A program made the position numbers and the translations under genes. This document shows, piece by piece, positions 7,952 through 16,624 of a stretch of DNA of 64,000 bases (position 1 is the stretch's first letter; each line of letters begins with the position of its first letter). The notes under the pieces are model-generated. The model saw nothing but the letters and a program-made list of their open reading frames with translations, was not told the origin of the DNA and did not search any database. This DNA is from Pseudomonadota bacterium (GTDB lineage: Bacteria > Bdellovibrionota_C > UBA2361 > SZUA-149 > DAOLCO01), in contig JAIYCX010000015.1 of assembly GCA_027487795.1 (NCBI GenBank), forward strand, positions 1 through 64,000. Reading direction: 5' to 3'.

Positions 7952-8776
7952 TTAGAGCTTAACTTGGGAGAAAGCGTTCACGTCAGCGGCTTCAGATCCT
8001 GCAACTGCGGATTGGCTAACTTGTTGCAACCATGCACGAATTGCACTTGGATCATTTGGAAGCTTGCGAACGCAATCATCATCGAGTCCGCATTCCTGTC
8101 CGAAAGCCTTGTAATCAGTATAGCCATCATCGATGCCACCAAGATAAATCTTGTGACGTTCTTGTCGACGAAGGTCCGTTACCAGAGTTTTCACGTCAGC
8201 AGGTTTCGCATTTCCAGAGTTATTTCCTCCGTCTGTTAGAAAAACAGTGATCGTAAAAACGTCAGATCCGTCTTGAGTGTAGACGGTCGACTGTGCCTGA
8301 ACGGAACCAAGTACCCGAATCATCCCATCACAAAGAGGAGTATGACTCTCCATTGTAACTTTTTTTGGCATCGTGGTAAAGTTTGGGTTCGGAGTCTTGG
8401 CTGAGTGCCCAGGAAGGACCAGATCTTTGAACGGAAAGAATATCCCGTTATTTCCATTCGTCGGGATCAAGAACGTCGAATGTGCAAGAATAGTACTTGC
8501 AGCTTTCGATCCTGCCAAAGAACTGAAAATCAGATCGTGCCCATCGGCGGCGATTTCCCAATTGGATTGGCTTGCTCCAGGGGTCTTGTATTTCATTGAA
8601 TCGGAATTATCAAGATCTAGGGTGACCAAAATAACTCTCGCCACTTGTTTCTGAGCACCAGTTGCTAAAGCCGCATTGATTTCAGTTTGCAACCCGTCGA
8701 GGAGTGCTACTGAATCTGACGACAATTCGCCAAGACTTTCTGCTGTATCAAATAGGTCTGCTGCGTTAGAAATCAT
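7952..8776 (-). CDS. TerY-like von Willebrand factor A domain protein
   Basis: A 274-residue vWA domain protein. A metal-ion-dependent adhesion site is visible: VTLDLDNSDSM (DxSxS) near residue 55, a Thr in the middle (SHTPLCDG) and FLTDGGNNSG. The N-terminal ~40 residues are helical. In known TerY-P systems a vWA protein is grouped with a PP2C phosphatase and a kinase; all three are present here in one operon, so I infer it scaffolds or is a substrate of the pair. No Ter membrane protein (TerC) or TerD-type calcium-binding protein is seen in the window. No secretion signal, so cytosolic. Confidence 0.8.
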   Translation of the reverse strand: MISNAADLFDTAESLGELSSDSVALLDGLQTEINAALATGAQKQVARVILVTLDLDNSDSMKYKTPGASQSNWEIAADGHDLIFSSLAGSKAASTILAHSTFLIPTNGNNGIFFPFKDLVLPGHSAKTPNPNFTTMPKKVTMESHTPLCDGMIRVLGSVQAQSTVYTQDGSDVFTITVFLTDGGNNSGNAKPADVKTLVTDLRRQERHKIYLGGIDDGYTDYKAFGQECGLDDDCVRKLPNDPSAIRAWLQQVSQSAVAGSEAADVNAFSQVKL

Positions 8777-8845
8777 GATTTGTACTTTCGTTTGTTAATG
8801 TTGAAACAGGCCCTCACAGTGAGAGCTATTTTAGAATCACCAGAA

Positions 8846-8871
8846 AGAGCAAGGCTCTTAAGCCTTGCTCT
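8846..8871 (-). terminator. intercistronic hairpin between nicotinamidase and vWA genes
   Basis: AGAGCAAGGCT (8846-8856) and AGCCTTGCTCT (8861-8871) form an 11-bp perfect stem followed on the minus strand by TTTCTGG. The arm AGAGCAAGG recurs in the terminators at 15245 and 16559. It is probably a partial terminator or processing site inside the operon. Confidence 0.5.
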
Positions 8872-8892
8872 AATACTTTTCCCCAAATAAAC

Positions 8893-10014
8893 TTAAGCTG
8901 CGTTCGCAAGTGCTTCTTGCATCGCGCCAGGCCATTGTTCAATTGGAAGAGTTGAAGGAACGACATGCATTCCCACATCGCGGAAGTCTTGAAGAGCTTC
9001 TGCGGCTTGCTTTTCATATCCTGGCACTGGCGACATGCAGTCGACTAGCAAGTAGATCTTCGAAGCAAGAGCAGGATTCTTTGCCAAAACTCGGCGAAGA
9101 ATATCATAAATCCCTGCGCGAACACAGTGACTTGCTGCTTCTCCACCAATGATAATGATGTCATATGTCAAGATCATTTGGATGATCTTTTCAGAATCGC
9201 GCCCGACAGGATCTCCATTAAAGTCAACTGTTACTTCAGATCCAAACGGACTGTAAGCTTCAGTTAATTTATCGAGTCCCTTAACTTGTCCAATCATTCT
9301 ACCACCACGGGCAAACTGATGAAACATCACTGCTTCTTCCACTTCTGGAAACAAGGTAAATCCTTGGCTTCCCATTTGAGCGTGAAGCGGCCACAGGATC
9401 AGTGGATCTCGCGGCCGATCACGGTCTTCTCCGTTGATTTTGAAGATACGCGGTTCTGCGAGTTTATTGACGTAATACGCCAGATACTGCTCGAGATACC
9501 GTCGATCTTTGCCAATCCAATAAGGAGCGTGGGCCGAAGGCTCGAACTCCTGATAGTTGTCAACTGTGATTGCAGTAAACGGATCCGGATGTGCTTTTGT
9601 GGTCTTCCATTGCCACATCGGAGTGTGGAATATTTGAGGCACGAAGTGACTATCGAAAGTCAACATAGTATCCGTTACGACTTTCAGGTTCTTCATCAAG
9701 AACGTTGAGAATCGGTATGAATCATCCATCGCACCTGCTACAAAAAGCTCTGCATCGGGATGTCCAAAAGTATCCGCGTAATCAATCCCCATCAAGAGTA
9801 CCCTCTTCTTGTCATCTCGGGCAGGACTAAGGTTATGTGCCTTTGCCCATTTTGTTCCGAGTTCTAACAATCCATCTCGTGCGAGAGCGGGAGCTCCGAC
9901 GAGGTTGGCAATAAAGGGATTTGCCTGATACCAGGGTCTACGACCATGGCCAGTTGCTTTTTTGGGGAACCAATCTGGAATAGGCAATGCAATCGAATTT
10001 GTCGCTGTAGACAT
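8893..10014 (-). CDS. nicotinamidase-like cysteine hydrolase
   Basis: Predicted to deamidate nicotinamide to nicotinate, feeding the pncB-encoded enzyme. The isochorismatase/nicotinamidase fold is recognised by the catalytic Asp78 (GIDYADTF), metal-ligand FDSH (Asp121, His123), WPLH (His211), the VKGxxxxxxAYSPFG segment (Lys245) and the nucleophile in GGEAASHCV (Cys297). At 373 residues it is much longer than usual nicotinamidases (about 180-220), with an N-terminal extension and inserts. The ATG at 10014 has AAGG 10 bases upstream. It sits between the kinase and vWA genes of a TerY-P operon. Another isochorismatase-family substrate is possible, but the surrounding pathway favours nicotinamide. 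Confidence 0.8.
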   Translation of the reverse strand: MSTATNSIALPIPDWFPKKATGHGRRPWYQANPFIANLVGAPALARDGLLELGTKWAKAHNLSPARDDKKRVLLMGIDYADTFGHPDAELFVAGAMDDSYRFSTFLMKNLKVVTDTMLTFDSHFVPQIFHTPMWQWKTTKAHPDPFTAITVDNYQEFEPSAHAPYWIGKDRRYLEQYLAYYVNKLAEPRIFKINGEDRDRPRDPLILWPLHAQMGSQGFTLFPEVEEAVMFHQFARGGRMIGQVKGLDKLTEAYSPFGSEVTVDFNGDPVGRDSEKIIQMILTYDIIIIGGEAASHCVRAGIYDILRRVLAKNPALASKIYLLVDCMSPVPGYEKQAAEALQDFRDVGMHVVPSTLPIEQWPGAMQEALANAA

Positions 10015-10070
10015 AACAAAACAACCTTTCAAAACTTAAAGAAACTTTAGCAATCACGACGTTGTGACTA

Positions 10071-12062
10071 CTACTTGGTACGAACAGTGTGAATCTGTCC
10101 ACCACGTATGCGGTAGAGGACATCTTCGTAAAGCAAGCGGTCGGTTGGTAAAACTTCCCCGGCTCCTGCTTCAAACTTCATGGCTTCAACGAGTTTTCCT
10201 CCTTGATCCATAACTCCGATGAGTGCGTCATCAGTAGCGGCCAACAGGCATTCAATCCTTTGGCCCTTTGAGCCCTTAAGCTGAGCCGCGCATTTTCCTA
10301 AATGGATAAAGCCGCTCAGCCAAGCATGGTCTGGATCTCCCTGCTCGACGCTCAATGATGATACGCATTCTCCGTTTGGTTTAATGACAAAGCAAGTGTT
10401 ATAAAGCACTCCTTTATCATCGGTGGTAACTAATAACCATGCTCTTGTTTTTGTAAAATATGCAGATGCATGTCGAAGTGTTCCACTTAAATCTGGCATG
10501 TTATTGACAGATACAGAACCTCGACCATCGACATTGAAGACTTTCAGCTTTTGAAGTCCACTTACAAAATAAAAAGCAAGTCCAATAGTTTCACCAACCC
10601 AAAGAAGGGTTTGGTTTGCTAGGGTTTCATCAATATATTCTCCCTCTGATGTGTTGGTCTCCTTAATTAGTTGACCACTTCTCAAATAAAAAATATCTTG
10701 ATGGTTTGCCCCATACTGAGGAGCTTTGCCACGAAACTTTTCTGCATTTATGCGAGCAGGATTCTTTCCTGGGGTAAACTTAATCGTATTCCCATTCATA
10801 GAAAGTACTGTTCGATCACCACTGATTGCATAATCGAGATCTCTCTCGATATTTTTTTTCAGTCCAATTGGACCAAATTCTCGGTGAAACTCTCCGTCCT
10901 TGTGTGCTAAGTAACGAAGTTTCGCATCTTGAAAACAAGCTGACAAGATTTTGGCATTACTAAGATCTAAGATCTTTTCCACGATAAAGCCCTTTGTAAT
11001 TGTAGCAACCGTTATTACACTTGGAGTAGGAGCGGCGCAATTAGGACAAGAACTTCGAGCATGATACTTTCCACATTTAGAACAATTAGTCCAACGAGTG
11101 TTTTCAAGCAATTTTCTCATACTCTCGCCTCGCACATCCCTGTGCAGAAGTTTATCGTAAAAGTGGAGCATATCATCTGGGAGCATACTAAAATGAGTTG
11201 CCCATGCGGGATATCTCACTTCTGGATGCATCGCTGATACTCTCTTCAGAGCTCTCTCATTAGGACGAACGCCCTGAATCTTAAGATCCTTCGTTTTTAA
11301 CGGTAGTACGCCTTCCCACGGCCCGATATACAATGTAGTAAGCCAATAGATTAAAGCAAAAGAATACAAGTCACTATTGATAGAATGCGGCTTTGTCATA
11401 ATCAATTGATCTGCTTGACAAATTAATGGATCAACAAATCTCGGAGTAAATGTTTCGCAATAAAACATTTTCCCACTTGAATCTGTCCATTGTGCTGCAT
11501 CTGCATCAATAATGTAGACTTTTCCATCCGGAGTAACGATTTGGTTATTATTATTCACATCTCCAAATACTAAACCCTTTGGATGGCACTCTTCGATGGT
11601 ATTTAGCCAATCAAGGTGAAAGTCACGAACAGTATTGTTGTCAATATTATTCTTTTCTCTGAAGTCAATATCGGCAAAGTCTGCCATGATATTTCCTTGA
11701 ACAAAAGGCATTTCATAGCCAATTACCCAGCGCTTTACTGGTTTGACTCCTTTTGCTGTATTTTTTACAGCGCTTGTTGCTGCGCTATATACAAGAGTAG
11801 AAGGACCAATAACTCGATCCGGTAACCATTTAGGAAATGCAGGCAACTTTTTCTGATGTACCTTTAATCTTCGAAGTGCACCGAGCTGATTGCGTTTCGT
11901 TTGTTCAGGATCACCTGGCGAATTATATATCGGATCGTTTTTTCCTCTGTAGAGCTTGACGATCTTTCCATTTACAAGAAATACAATACTTTCACCACCT
12001 TCTCCAAACGGATTATTTGGATCAATGGTGATTGGCAAATCATTTATGTAGACAGTAATCAT
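10071..12062 (-). CDS. protein kinase with zinc ribbon (TerY-P-type)
   Basis: 663 residues. Kinase-fold motifs: glycine loop FGEGGES at about 19-25, Lys36 in IVKLYRG, catalytic loop FGDVNNNN with Asp168, and IDAD at 185-188 in place of DFG. A zinc ribbon CxxC...CxxC occupies residues 327-342. About 320 residues of strand-rich sequence follow, possibly a beta-propeller or sensor region. The kinase-zinc ribbon order is typical of the kinase of TerY-P triads. The ATG at 12062 lies 13 bases after the PP2C stop; the longer frame overlaps that gene and is rejected. It probably phosphorylates the vWA protein or a common partner, opposed by the PP2C enzyme. Confidence 0.8.
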   Translation of the reverse strand: MITVYINDLPITIDPNNPFGEGGESIVFLVNGKIVKLYRGKNDPIYNSPGDPEQTKRNQLGALRRLKVHQKKLPAFPKWLPDRVIGPSTLVYSAATSAVKNTAKGVKPVKRWVIGYEMPFVQGNIMADFADIDFREKNNIDNNTVRDFHLDWLNTIEECHPKGLVFGDVNNNNQIVTPDGKVYIIDADAAQWTDSSGKMFYCETFTPRFVDPLICQADQLIMTKPHSINSDLYSFALIYWLTTLYIGPWEGVLPLKTKDLKIQGVRPNERALKRVSAMHPEVRYPAWATHFSMLPDDMLHFYDKLLHRDVRGESMRKLLENTRWTNCSKCGKYHARSSCPNCAAPTPSVITVATITKGFIVEKILDLSNAKILSACFQDAKLRYLAHKDGEFHREFGPIGLKKNIERDLDYAISGDRTVLSMNGNTIKFTPGKNPARINAEKFRGKAPQYGANHQDIFYLRSGQLIKETNTSEGEYIDETLANQTLLWVGETIGLAFYFVSGLQKLKVFNVDGRGSVSVNNMPDLSGTLRHASAYFTKTRAWLLVTTDDKGVLYNTCFVIKPNGECVSSLSVEQGDPDHAWLSGFIHLGKCAAQLKGSKGQRIECLLAATDDALIGVMDQGGKLVEAMKFEAGAGEVLPTDRLLYEDVLYRIRGGQIHTVRTK

Positions 12063-12075
12063 GTTTTTCTCATAC

Positions 12076-13026
12076 CTATAAAGTGTGGATGCGTTTGCCA
12101 ACTATCAACGTTGTATCGTCGAGTAGTAATCCAGGTTCACGAACCATTCGTGCTTTTTTACCTGCTGCTTCTTCTTCGGGTTTTGGTTTGATCATTCTAC
12201 AAGACTCATTATTTATCTGCCGAAAGTAGAGATCAAGAGTGTCATCTTTATAGAAATCGTCATTGTTCCAAAGATTTTGCAAGGGACAGACCAACTCTGT
12301 TCTCCCGGGCATTTTTTTTCCAACCGCGGACATGTAATGAACAAGTCCATCTGTCCCAATTAGAAAATTATCAAGCTTACCTGGTGGTACATACCGATGG
12401 ACAACAGTGTTCATCAGCTCAGGTTGATCTTGAAATTCGTTTGGTACAAAACGATAACAAGGCGAAATGGGTTTGTTGCCAAGTTGCGGTTCGCGCACGA
12501 CAACCTCCCCATTCACCGCGAAAACTCCATCTGAGCCTTTAGGCCCAAAAATCCAGGTGCCAAATTCTTCAGTATGAAGAACCCCAATTAACGTAAAGAT
12601 AAAAAGTTCTCTTAACGTTCGTCGGAAGCTTTCGTCATCTGGACCAAGAGCCATCATTAATGTGCTTAATGGAGCAAGAGCATTATTGTCTACTCTCGCC
12701 CAGAAAGCCGCGGGCAAAGGATCGGATTCTAACTTGTGTCCTTGCTTTTTAGCCTCGGCAAGTACTGCCCTAGCTCGATTAAACTCCCGAGAGAGTGTCG
12801 TGTAGTAAAGACGTACTGCGAGCTTAGAACCGACCTCTGCATCGACCGCGCTACTAACGCCGTCACTCACCAAACATATCAATGGTTCAGGTGGCCAGCG
12901 CACTGGCTCAGCAGAATTTTGCTGAGTAAACAGGAATGCATCCTGATTGTTTTTACCAATCAAAACTGTTCCCAGTCCGAGGTGCGCAGTTCCTGGAACC
13001 GAAGTTCCTTTAACATTGAAAGTCAT
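12076..13026 (-). CDS. PP2C-family serine/threonine phosphatase
   Basis: 316 residues with PP2C metal-binding motifs in order: NQDAFLF near residue 26, LVSDGVSS, IGTDGLVHY, and a terminal DDTTLIVG. First gene of the operon phosphatase-kinase-nicotinamidase-vWA-small helical protein. The ATG at 13026 is chosen over an upstream in-frame codon because the leader hairpin occupies the sequence before it. Expected to reverse phosphorylation by the kinase encoded next. Cytosolic; no membrane segment. Confidence 0.85.
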   Translation of the reverse strand: MTFNVKGTSVPGTAHLGLGTVLIGKNNQDAFLFTQQNSAEPVRWPPEPLICLVSDGVSSAVDAEVGSKLAVRLYYTTLSREFNRARAVLAEAKKQGHKLESDPLPAAFWARVDNNALAPLSTLMMALGPDDESFRRTLRELFIFTLIGVLHTEEFGTWIFGPKGSDGVFAVNGEVVVREPQLGNKPISPCYRFVPNEFQDQPELMNTVVHRYVPPGKLDNFLIGTDGLVHYMSAVGKKMPGRTELVCPLQNLWNNDDFYKDDTLDLYFRQINNESCRMIKPKPEEEAAGKKARMVREPGLLLDDTTLIVGKRIHTL

Positions 13027-13165
13027 GATTTTTTTAACCCTTAAAAAAGTATAGAACCTACAAAAAAAGAATGTGTTCATTCTTTGTTAACGTACAACTT
13101 ATTAAGAAAAGATTTGATTCTTTCTTATCTAAGTACTCATCTACCCGAAATTAAATTTTCAAAGA
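13027..13165 (-). promoter_or_regulatory. operon promoter and attenuator leader (GGGTAGA box)
   Basis: Sense: TTTAAT, TT, CGGGTAGA (13147 to 13140). Next an AAGAAAGA/TCTTTTCTT stem, then a compact hairpin AAAGAATG-AACA-CATTCTTT (13085 to 13066) running into TTTTTG, a terminator shape about 40 bases before the start. The remaining divergent spacer up to 13376 is A+T-rich and must carry the promoter of the TrmB-like gene. Confidence 0.6.
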
Positions 13166-13376
13166 TCTGAATCTTTAGTGAAATAGAAAAAACTTTCTAA
13201 ATCGCGCTACAATTAGGAGATATAACTTTCTATATTCTTGAACAAAGCAGGTCTCTAAATTAAGAGACTACTGATATGTGCATAAAAGCAGTGTTTATAT
13301 AGGATTTACAATTAGAAAAGTCAAGAGTATGCTACTTGTTATTAAAAATACTAACTATCTAATTTAAATCACTTTA

Positions 13377-14105
13377 ATGGAACACGAAATACTAAAAGAC
13401 CTAGGCCTAAGTCCATCTGAGATAAAAATTTATTTATCTTTACTAGAATTAGGTAGTGCAAAAGCAGGTGAAATAATTAAAGCCTCAGGGCTTCAAAACT
13501 CTGTAGTGCATTCTACACTGGGGCACTTAGTTGAAAAAGGATTAGCTAGCTTTGTTCTCGATCATAAAGTAAAAATATATTCTTCCACAAGCCCAAAGAA
13601 TTTACTTCGCTGGATAGATGAAAAAAAAGAAAGGTTTCAGGCCATACTTCCAAGTTTAATTGCAAAGCAAAGTGAAAAGGAAAAACAAGAAGCTGAAGTT
13701 TTTGAAGGTCCACGTGGATTTAGATCTATGTGTTATAACTTCATTGAAGGGGTCGAACCAGGAACAGACTATTTAATATTCGCCTTCGTTAGCGCAATGG
13801 AAGATCAGGACCGAGAGATTTATAGTTTTTATAAAGAGTTTACTAATGATCGACTACGTAGAGGACTAGCAATAAAAGGCATAGCACCAATGTCTAGAAA
13901 GGCTTTATTTAAAGAGTTAAAATTTGATCTAACACAATGGCTTTTTGTAGATTTCCCAACACTTGAAAATGTAAGCGTCTGCGGAAATAAAATTATCATG
14001 ACCCCTTGGCAGTATAAGCCAGTATCCTTTATGATTACTTCAAAACAACTTGCAGATAATTATAGAGATTACTTTTTTAGTATTTGGAATGGGTATAGGA
14101 ATTAG
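13377..14105 (+). CDS. TrmB-family transcriptional regulator
   Basis: 242 residues. The N-terminal winged helix (LGLSPSEIKIYLSLLELGSAKAGEI) and the following segment match the TrmB/sugar-specific regulator family, common in archaea and candidate-phylum bacteria. The C-terminal half looks like the TrmB effector/PLD-like domain. It is divergent from the PP2C operon and shares the 350-bp spacer, making it a candidate local regulator. No Shine-Dalgarno sequence precedes the ATG; an ACTATCTAAT-like -10 about 20 bases upstream suggests a short-leader or leaderless transcript. Confidence 0.75.
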   Translation: MEHEILKDLGLSPSEIKIYLSLLELGSAKAGEIIKASGLQNSVVHSTLGHLVEKGLASFVLDHKVKIYSSTSPKNLLRWIDEKKERFQAILPSLIAKQSEKEKQEAEVFEGPRGFRSMCYNFIEGVEPGTDYLIFAFVSAMEDQDREIYSFYKEFTNDRLRRGLAIKGIAPMSRKALFKELKFDLTQWLFVDFPTLENVSVCGNKIIMTPWQYKPVSFMITSKQLADNYRDYFFSIWNGYRN

Positions 14106-14115
14106 TTAAGACTAA

Positions 14116-15177
14116 TTATTTTTTTAGACTATACCAAACAGCACGAGCTTTGCCATACCTTGTAATTAGCTTACTTTCTACCAGCTCCCTGAGACGAACT
14201 TTTAATGTGTTTTTATTAGCATTCGCAATTGTTGCTAAGTCAGATATAGTTAGGCGTTCGTGCTCGTTTAACAGCTCTAATATTTTTTGTGATAAAATAG
14301 GAAGATTTTTTAAATCTAATTTTTCTGTATTATCATTACTTGAAACTTTAACTAATAAATTATCTTTTTGTTTTTTTAGAGATCTTAGGAAAAAACTGAT
14401 CCAAGGATCCCAATCTGATGCCTCAGTTTTTAAGGAGCTTTGAGTTCGTCTTAAAGCTTTATAATATAAATCTTTATTTTCTTCGATTATGGATTCTAAC
14501 GAGCTATATATTACATAATCATATTTGAATTTTATTAATATTAACGTCGTGAGTATTCGGGAGAGTCGTCCATTTCCATCTTGAAATGGATGAATCGCTA
14601 AAAATGTAACTATGAAAATAGCTAAAATTAGTAAGGGATGGTAGCTTTCTTCAAGTACTGCCTTATTATACCATTTGACTAATTCTTCCATTTCTCTGGG
14701 GGTTTCAAATGGTGTAGCGGTTTCAAAAATAATTCCTATTTCTTTGCCATGCTCATCTATTGCTACGACATGATTTGGAAGTTTCTTATAGTCTCCTCTA
14801 TGACGTTCATCTTTTGAACTATGCCTTAACAATAGTTGATGAAGTTGCCTAATATGATTTTCGCTAATATTTAAATCATCTGATGAGAGGAAAACAAGAT
14901 CCATAGCTTCTGCGTAGCCTGCTACTTCTTGTTCGTCGCGGTCTTTAAATGATTGAATTTTTAAATTTGATAGTAGTGTTTCTACTTGAATGTCAGAAAG
15001 CTTAGATCCTTCTATTCTGGTTGAAGAGCCAATACTTTCAATGGTCGCCGTTTTTTTTAAGAATTTTAGCCTATCAGGGGGTAGATTTTTAAAAGCCTCC
15101 CATTTCCCTTTAAATTCATCTATTTCAGAGATTAATTTAAGAAAATCTTGGCTTATTAGTAACTTAGGTTCTTTCAT
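14116..15177 (-). CDS. Fic-domain adenylyltransferase with self-inhibitory motif and C-terminal winged helix
   Basis: 353 residues. The Fic active site HPFQDGNGR starts at His196, so AMP transfer (or another nucleotide transfer) to a protein hydroxyl is expected. An inhibitory helix motif SxxxEG (Ser52-Gly57 in SSTRIEG) places it among Fic proteins inhibited by their own N-terminal segment. The last about 70 residues form a winged helix (LTISDLATIANANKNTLKVRL), so it may bind its own promoter. Convergent with the TrmB-like gene (10-bp gap). Targets are unknown; kinase, PP2C or NAD+ enzymes nearby are candidates only by position. Confidence 0.9.
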   Translation of the reverse strand: MKEPKLLISQDFLKLISEIDEFKGKWEAFKNLPPDRLKFLKKTATIESIGSSTRIEGSKLSDIQVETLLSNLKIQSFKDRDEQEVAGYAEAMDLVFLSSDDLNISENHIRQLHQLLLRHSSKDERHRGDYKKLPNHVVAIDEHGKEIGIIFETATPFETPREMEELVKWYNKAVLEESYHPLLILAIFIVTFLAIHPFQDGNGRLSRILTTLILIKFKYDYVIYSSLESIIEENKDLYYKALRRTQSSLKTEASDWDPWISFFLRSLKKQKDNLLVKVSSNDNTEKLDLKNLPILSQKILELLNEHERLTISDLATIANANKNTLKVRLRELVESKLITRYGKARAVWYSLKK

Positions 15178-15232
15178 TTATTTTTTCGGCTCATTGGTAT
15201 ACCCGATTATACCCGATTATACCCGAATTGTA
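15178..15232 (-). promoter_or_regulatory. three tandem CGGGTATAAT repeats before the Fic gene
   Basis: At 15199-15228 the unit ATACCCGATT (sense AATCGGGTAT) is repeated three times with a 10-bp period, 22-51 bases upstream of the Fic start. Each repeat carries a TATAAT-like hexamer next to CGGGTA, the core of the GGGTAGA box of other genes here. The one-turn spacing would put all copies on the same helix face, as in cooperative operators. Confidence 0.6.
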
Positions 15233-15237
15233 AATTA

Positions 15238-15284
15238 AAAAAAGAAGAGCAAGGAAGATTGGAAACCAAATCAACCTTGCTCTT
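15238..15284 (-). terminator. intrinsic terminator of duplicated gene copy 1
   Basis: AAGAGCAAGG (15245-15254) pairs with CCTTGCTCTT (15275-15284) and is followed on the minus strand by a run of seven T interrupted by one C. An almost identical terminator ends copy 2 at 16559-16598. Confidence 0.8.
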
Positions 15285-15309
15285 GGAGATGGAATTCGAA
15301 TTCAACGAT

Positions 15310-16044
15310 TTACTCGCCGCTGAGTTTTCTCTCTTTTAAGAAAAGCAATTCTTCGTTGCTGAACTGAGATACTGAAACTGTAAAGAATTGGATATCTTTT
15401 ACTTTCATCACTTCTTGTTCGGCGAACTCTGGTAATGTAGTTTCAGTGCCCTCAGACCGGATTTCATTGGGAGCGTTCTTTTCAAAAACAACTAACCAAA
15501 CTTTTCCATCTAGCTCGATAAGTTTTCTTTCGATAACCAAAGTTTGTCCGTGCTCTTTCTTAGGAGGCTGGATGCTTGACTTTAGAATAACGCCAGTCTC
15601 GCAAAGTCTGCGACCGAAAACTGTTCTCGCTTCTTGATCTTTTGCTATCTCTAAATCAAGTCTCTGCTTTTGTAATTCTGACTCAATTTTAAGCTGAGCA
15701 GGATCTATGAATTTGTCTTTAATTTTTCGAACAACTGTGTGAAATTCATATCTTCCATCAAACTTGTTGCCGCTAATCAAAGTTTTTTCTAGATCGAGCT
15801 CTCTCCGAAATAACTCATCCTCTATGCTGAATCCATAGAGTTTTGAACGCAACTTGCAAATTGCCATGTAGCGGCGGTAATCACTTATCGCGGTGCTAAT
15901 TTCCAGCCGATACTCCTTTTTTTTCTCAGGTGGCAATTTAATGCTTGGAAAATAGTACTCTTTTATTAAACGATACAGATTGTGATCGTAAAAAGAAAAA
16001 GATAGTGTATACAACAGCAAAACTACGATACATAGAATTTCCAT
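15310..16044 (-). CDS. membrane-anchored coiled-coil protein, duplicated gene copy 1
   Basis: 244 residues of unknown family. One N-terminal membrane segment (EILCIVVLLLYTLSFSFY), then charged helical sequence likely to form coiled coils, then an alpha/beta C-terminal part with LVIERKLIELDGKVWLVVF. The ATG at 16044 is chosen because AGGAG lies 7 bases upstream, exactly as in copy 2; a nearer upstream ATG would be only one base from it. It is a paralogue of the next gene: shared VIERKLIELDG/IVERRLVELDG and PSIKLPPEKKKEYR/PTIKLQPELRKEYR. Function unknown. Confidence 0.75.
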   Translation of the reverse strand: MEILCIVVLLLYTLSFSFYDHNLYRLIKEYYFPSIKLPPEKKKEYRLEISTAISDYRRYMAICKLRSKLYGFSIEDELFRRELDLEKTLISGNKFDGRYEFHTVVRKIKDKFIDPAQLKIESELQKQRLDLEIAKDQEARTVFGRRLCETGVILKSSIQPPKKEHGQTLVIERKLIELDGKVWLVVFEKNAPNEIRSEGTETTLPEFAEQEVMKVKDIQFFTVSVSQFSNEELLFLKERKLSGE

Positions 16045-16375
16045 AACCATTCTCCTCTCGAGTACCGCTCGATACGGTCGCCATATAGGCGAAGACTTTA
16101 TTCTCCTTTTACTCGCCGCTGGCGATAGGAGAAAAAATATTTTTTGCTGGCATATAGCCAACTCATGGATACAACATAGCATCCACTTGAAATTAAATTT
16201 TAATTTATATCAAGTGAATGCTACGTTGTTGTCCGTATATTAAAGTCTTAAAAAACCTTTTACTTCCTTGCTCTTACTTTTGTGTAAGATTGTCTAGTGT
16301 TTTGGCTGCAGCTTATAGACAACTATGCACAAAAGAATTTAGAGCTCTTCTACCCAATGTTTAATATTAATTTTA
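16045..16375 (-). promoter_or_regulatory. long conserved structured leader of duplicated gene copy 1
   Basis: The box TGGGTAGA (16356 to 16349) opens a leader of about 310 bases nearly identical to that of copy 2. Visible stems: ACAACATAGCATCCACTTGA (16171-16190) with its imperfect complement at 16210-16229; a TCTCCTATCGCC/GGCGAG...GGAGA stem around 16100-16140; GTCGCC/GGCGAA near 16077-16095; and GTACCGCTCGATACGG next to the ribosome site. A T-run starting GGTTTTTT occurs at about 16249-16256. From 16376 to 16556 I see only A+T-rich spacer. Confidence 0.65.
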
Positions 16376-16552
16376 TATGTTTTAATGCTGGTCATATTTA
16401 TATTTTTCTGTAAATTGGTCAAGTATTATTCGTGTGGGAGTTTTTATTCAATAACTTCAAATACTTGTCAGTATGTAATATCTTACTCCACTATACCGCT
16501 CTTTGTCTAAATTTCCAGAAACGGAAATTCAACTAAGATAGGTGTAAATTAA

Positions 16553-16598
16553 AAAAAGAAGAGCAAGGAAGATTGGAAACCAAATCAACCTTGCTCTT
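16553..16598 (-). terminator. intrinsic terminator of duplicated gene copy 2
   Basis: Arms at 16559-16568 and 16589-16598 as in copy 1, again followed by a T-rich run on the minus strand. Confidence 0.8.
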
Positions 16599-16624
16599 GG
16601 AGATCGAATGCGAATTCAACGAAT

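Noticed and set aside
10071-12101. Upstream start for the kinase at 12101
   Set aside because: It would overlap the PP2C gene by 26 bases; the ATG at 12062, 13 bases after the PP2C stop, gives the expected strand before the glycine loop.
7952-13026. Full tellurite-resistance (ter) operon
   Set aside because: No TerC-like membrane protein or TerD/TerZ-type domain occurs in the window; only the TerY-P-type triad is supported.
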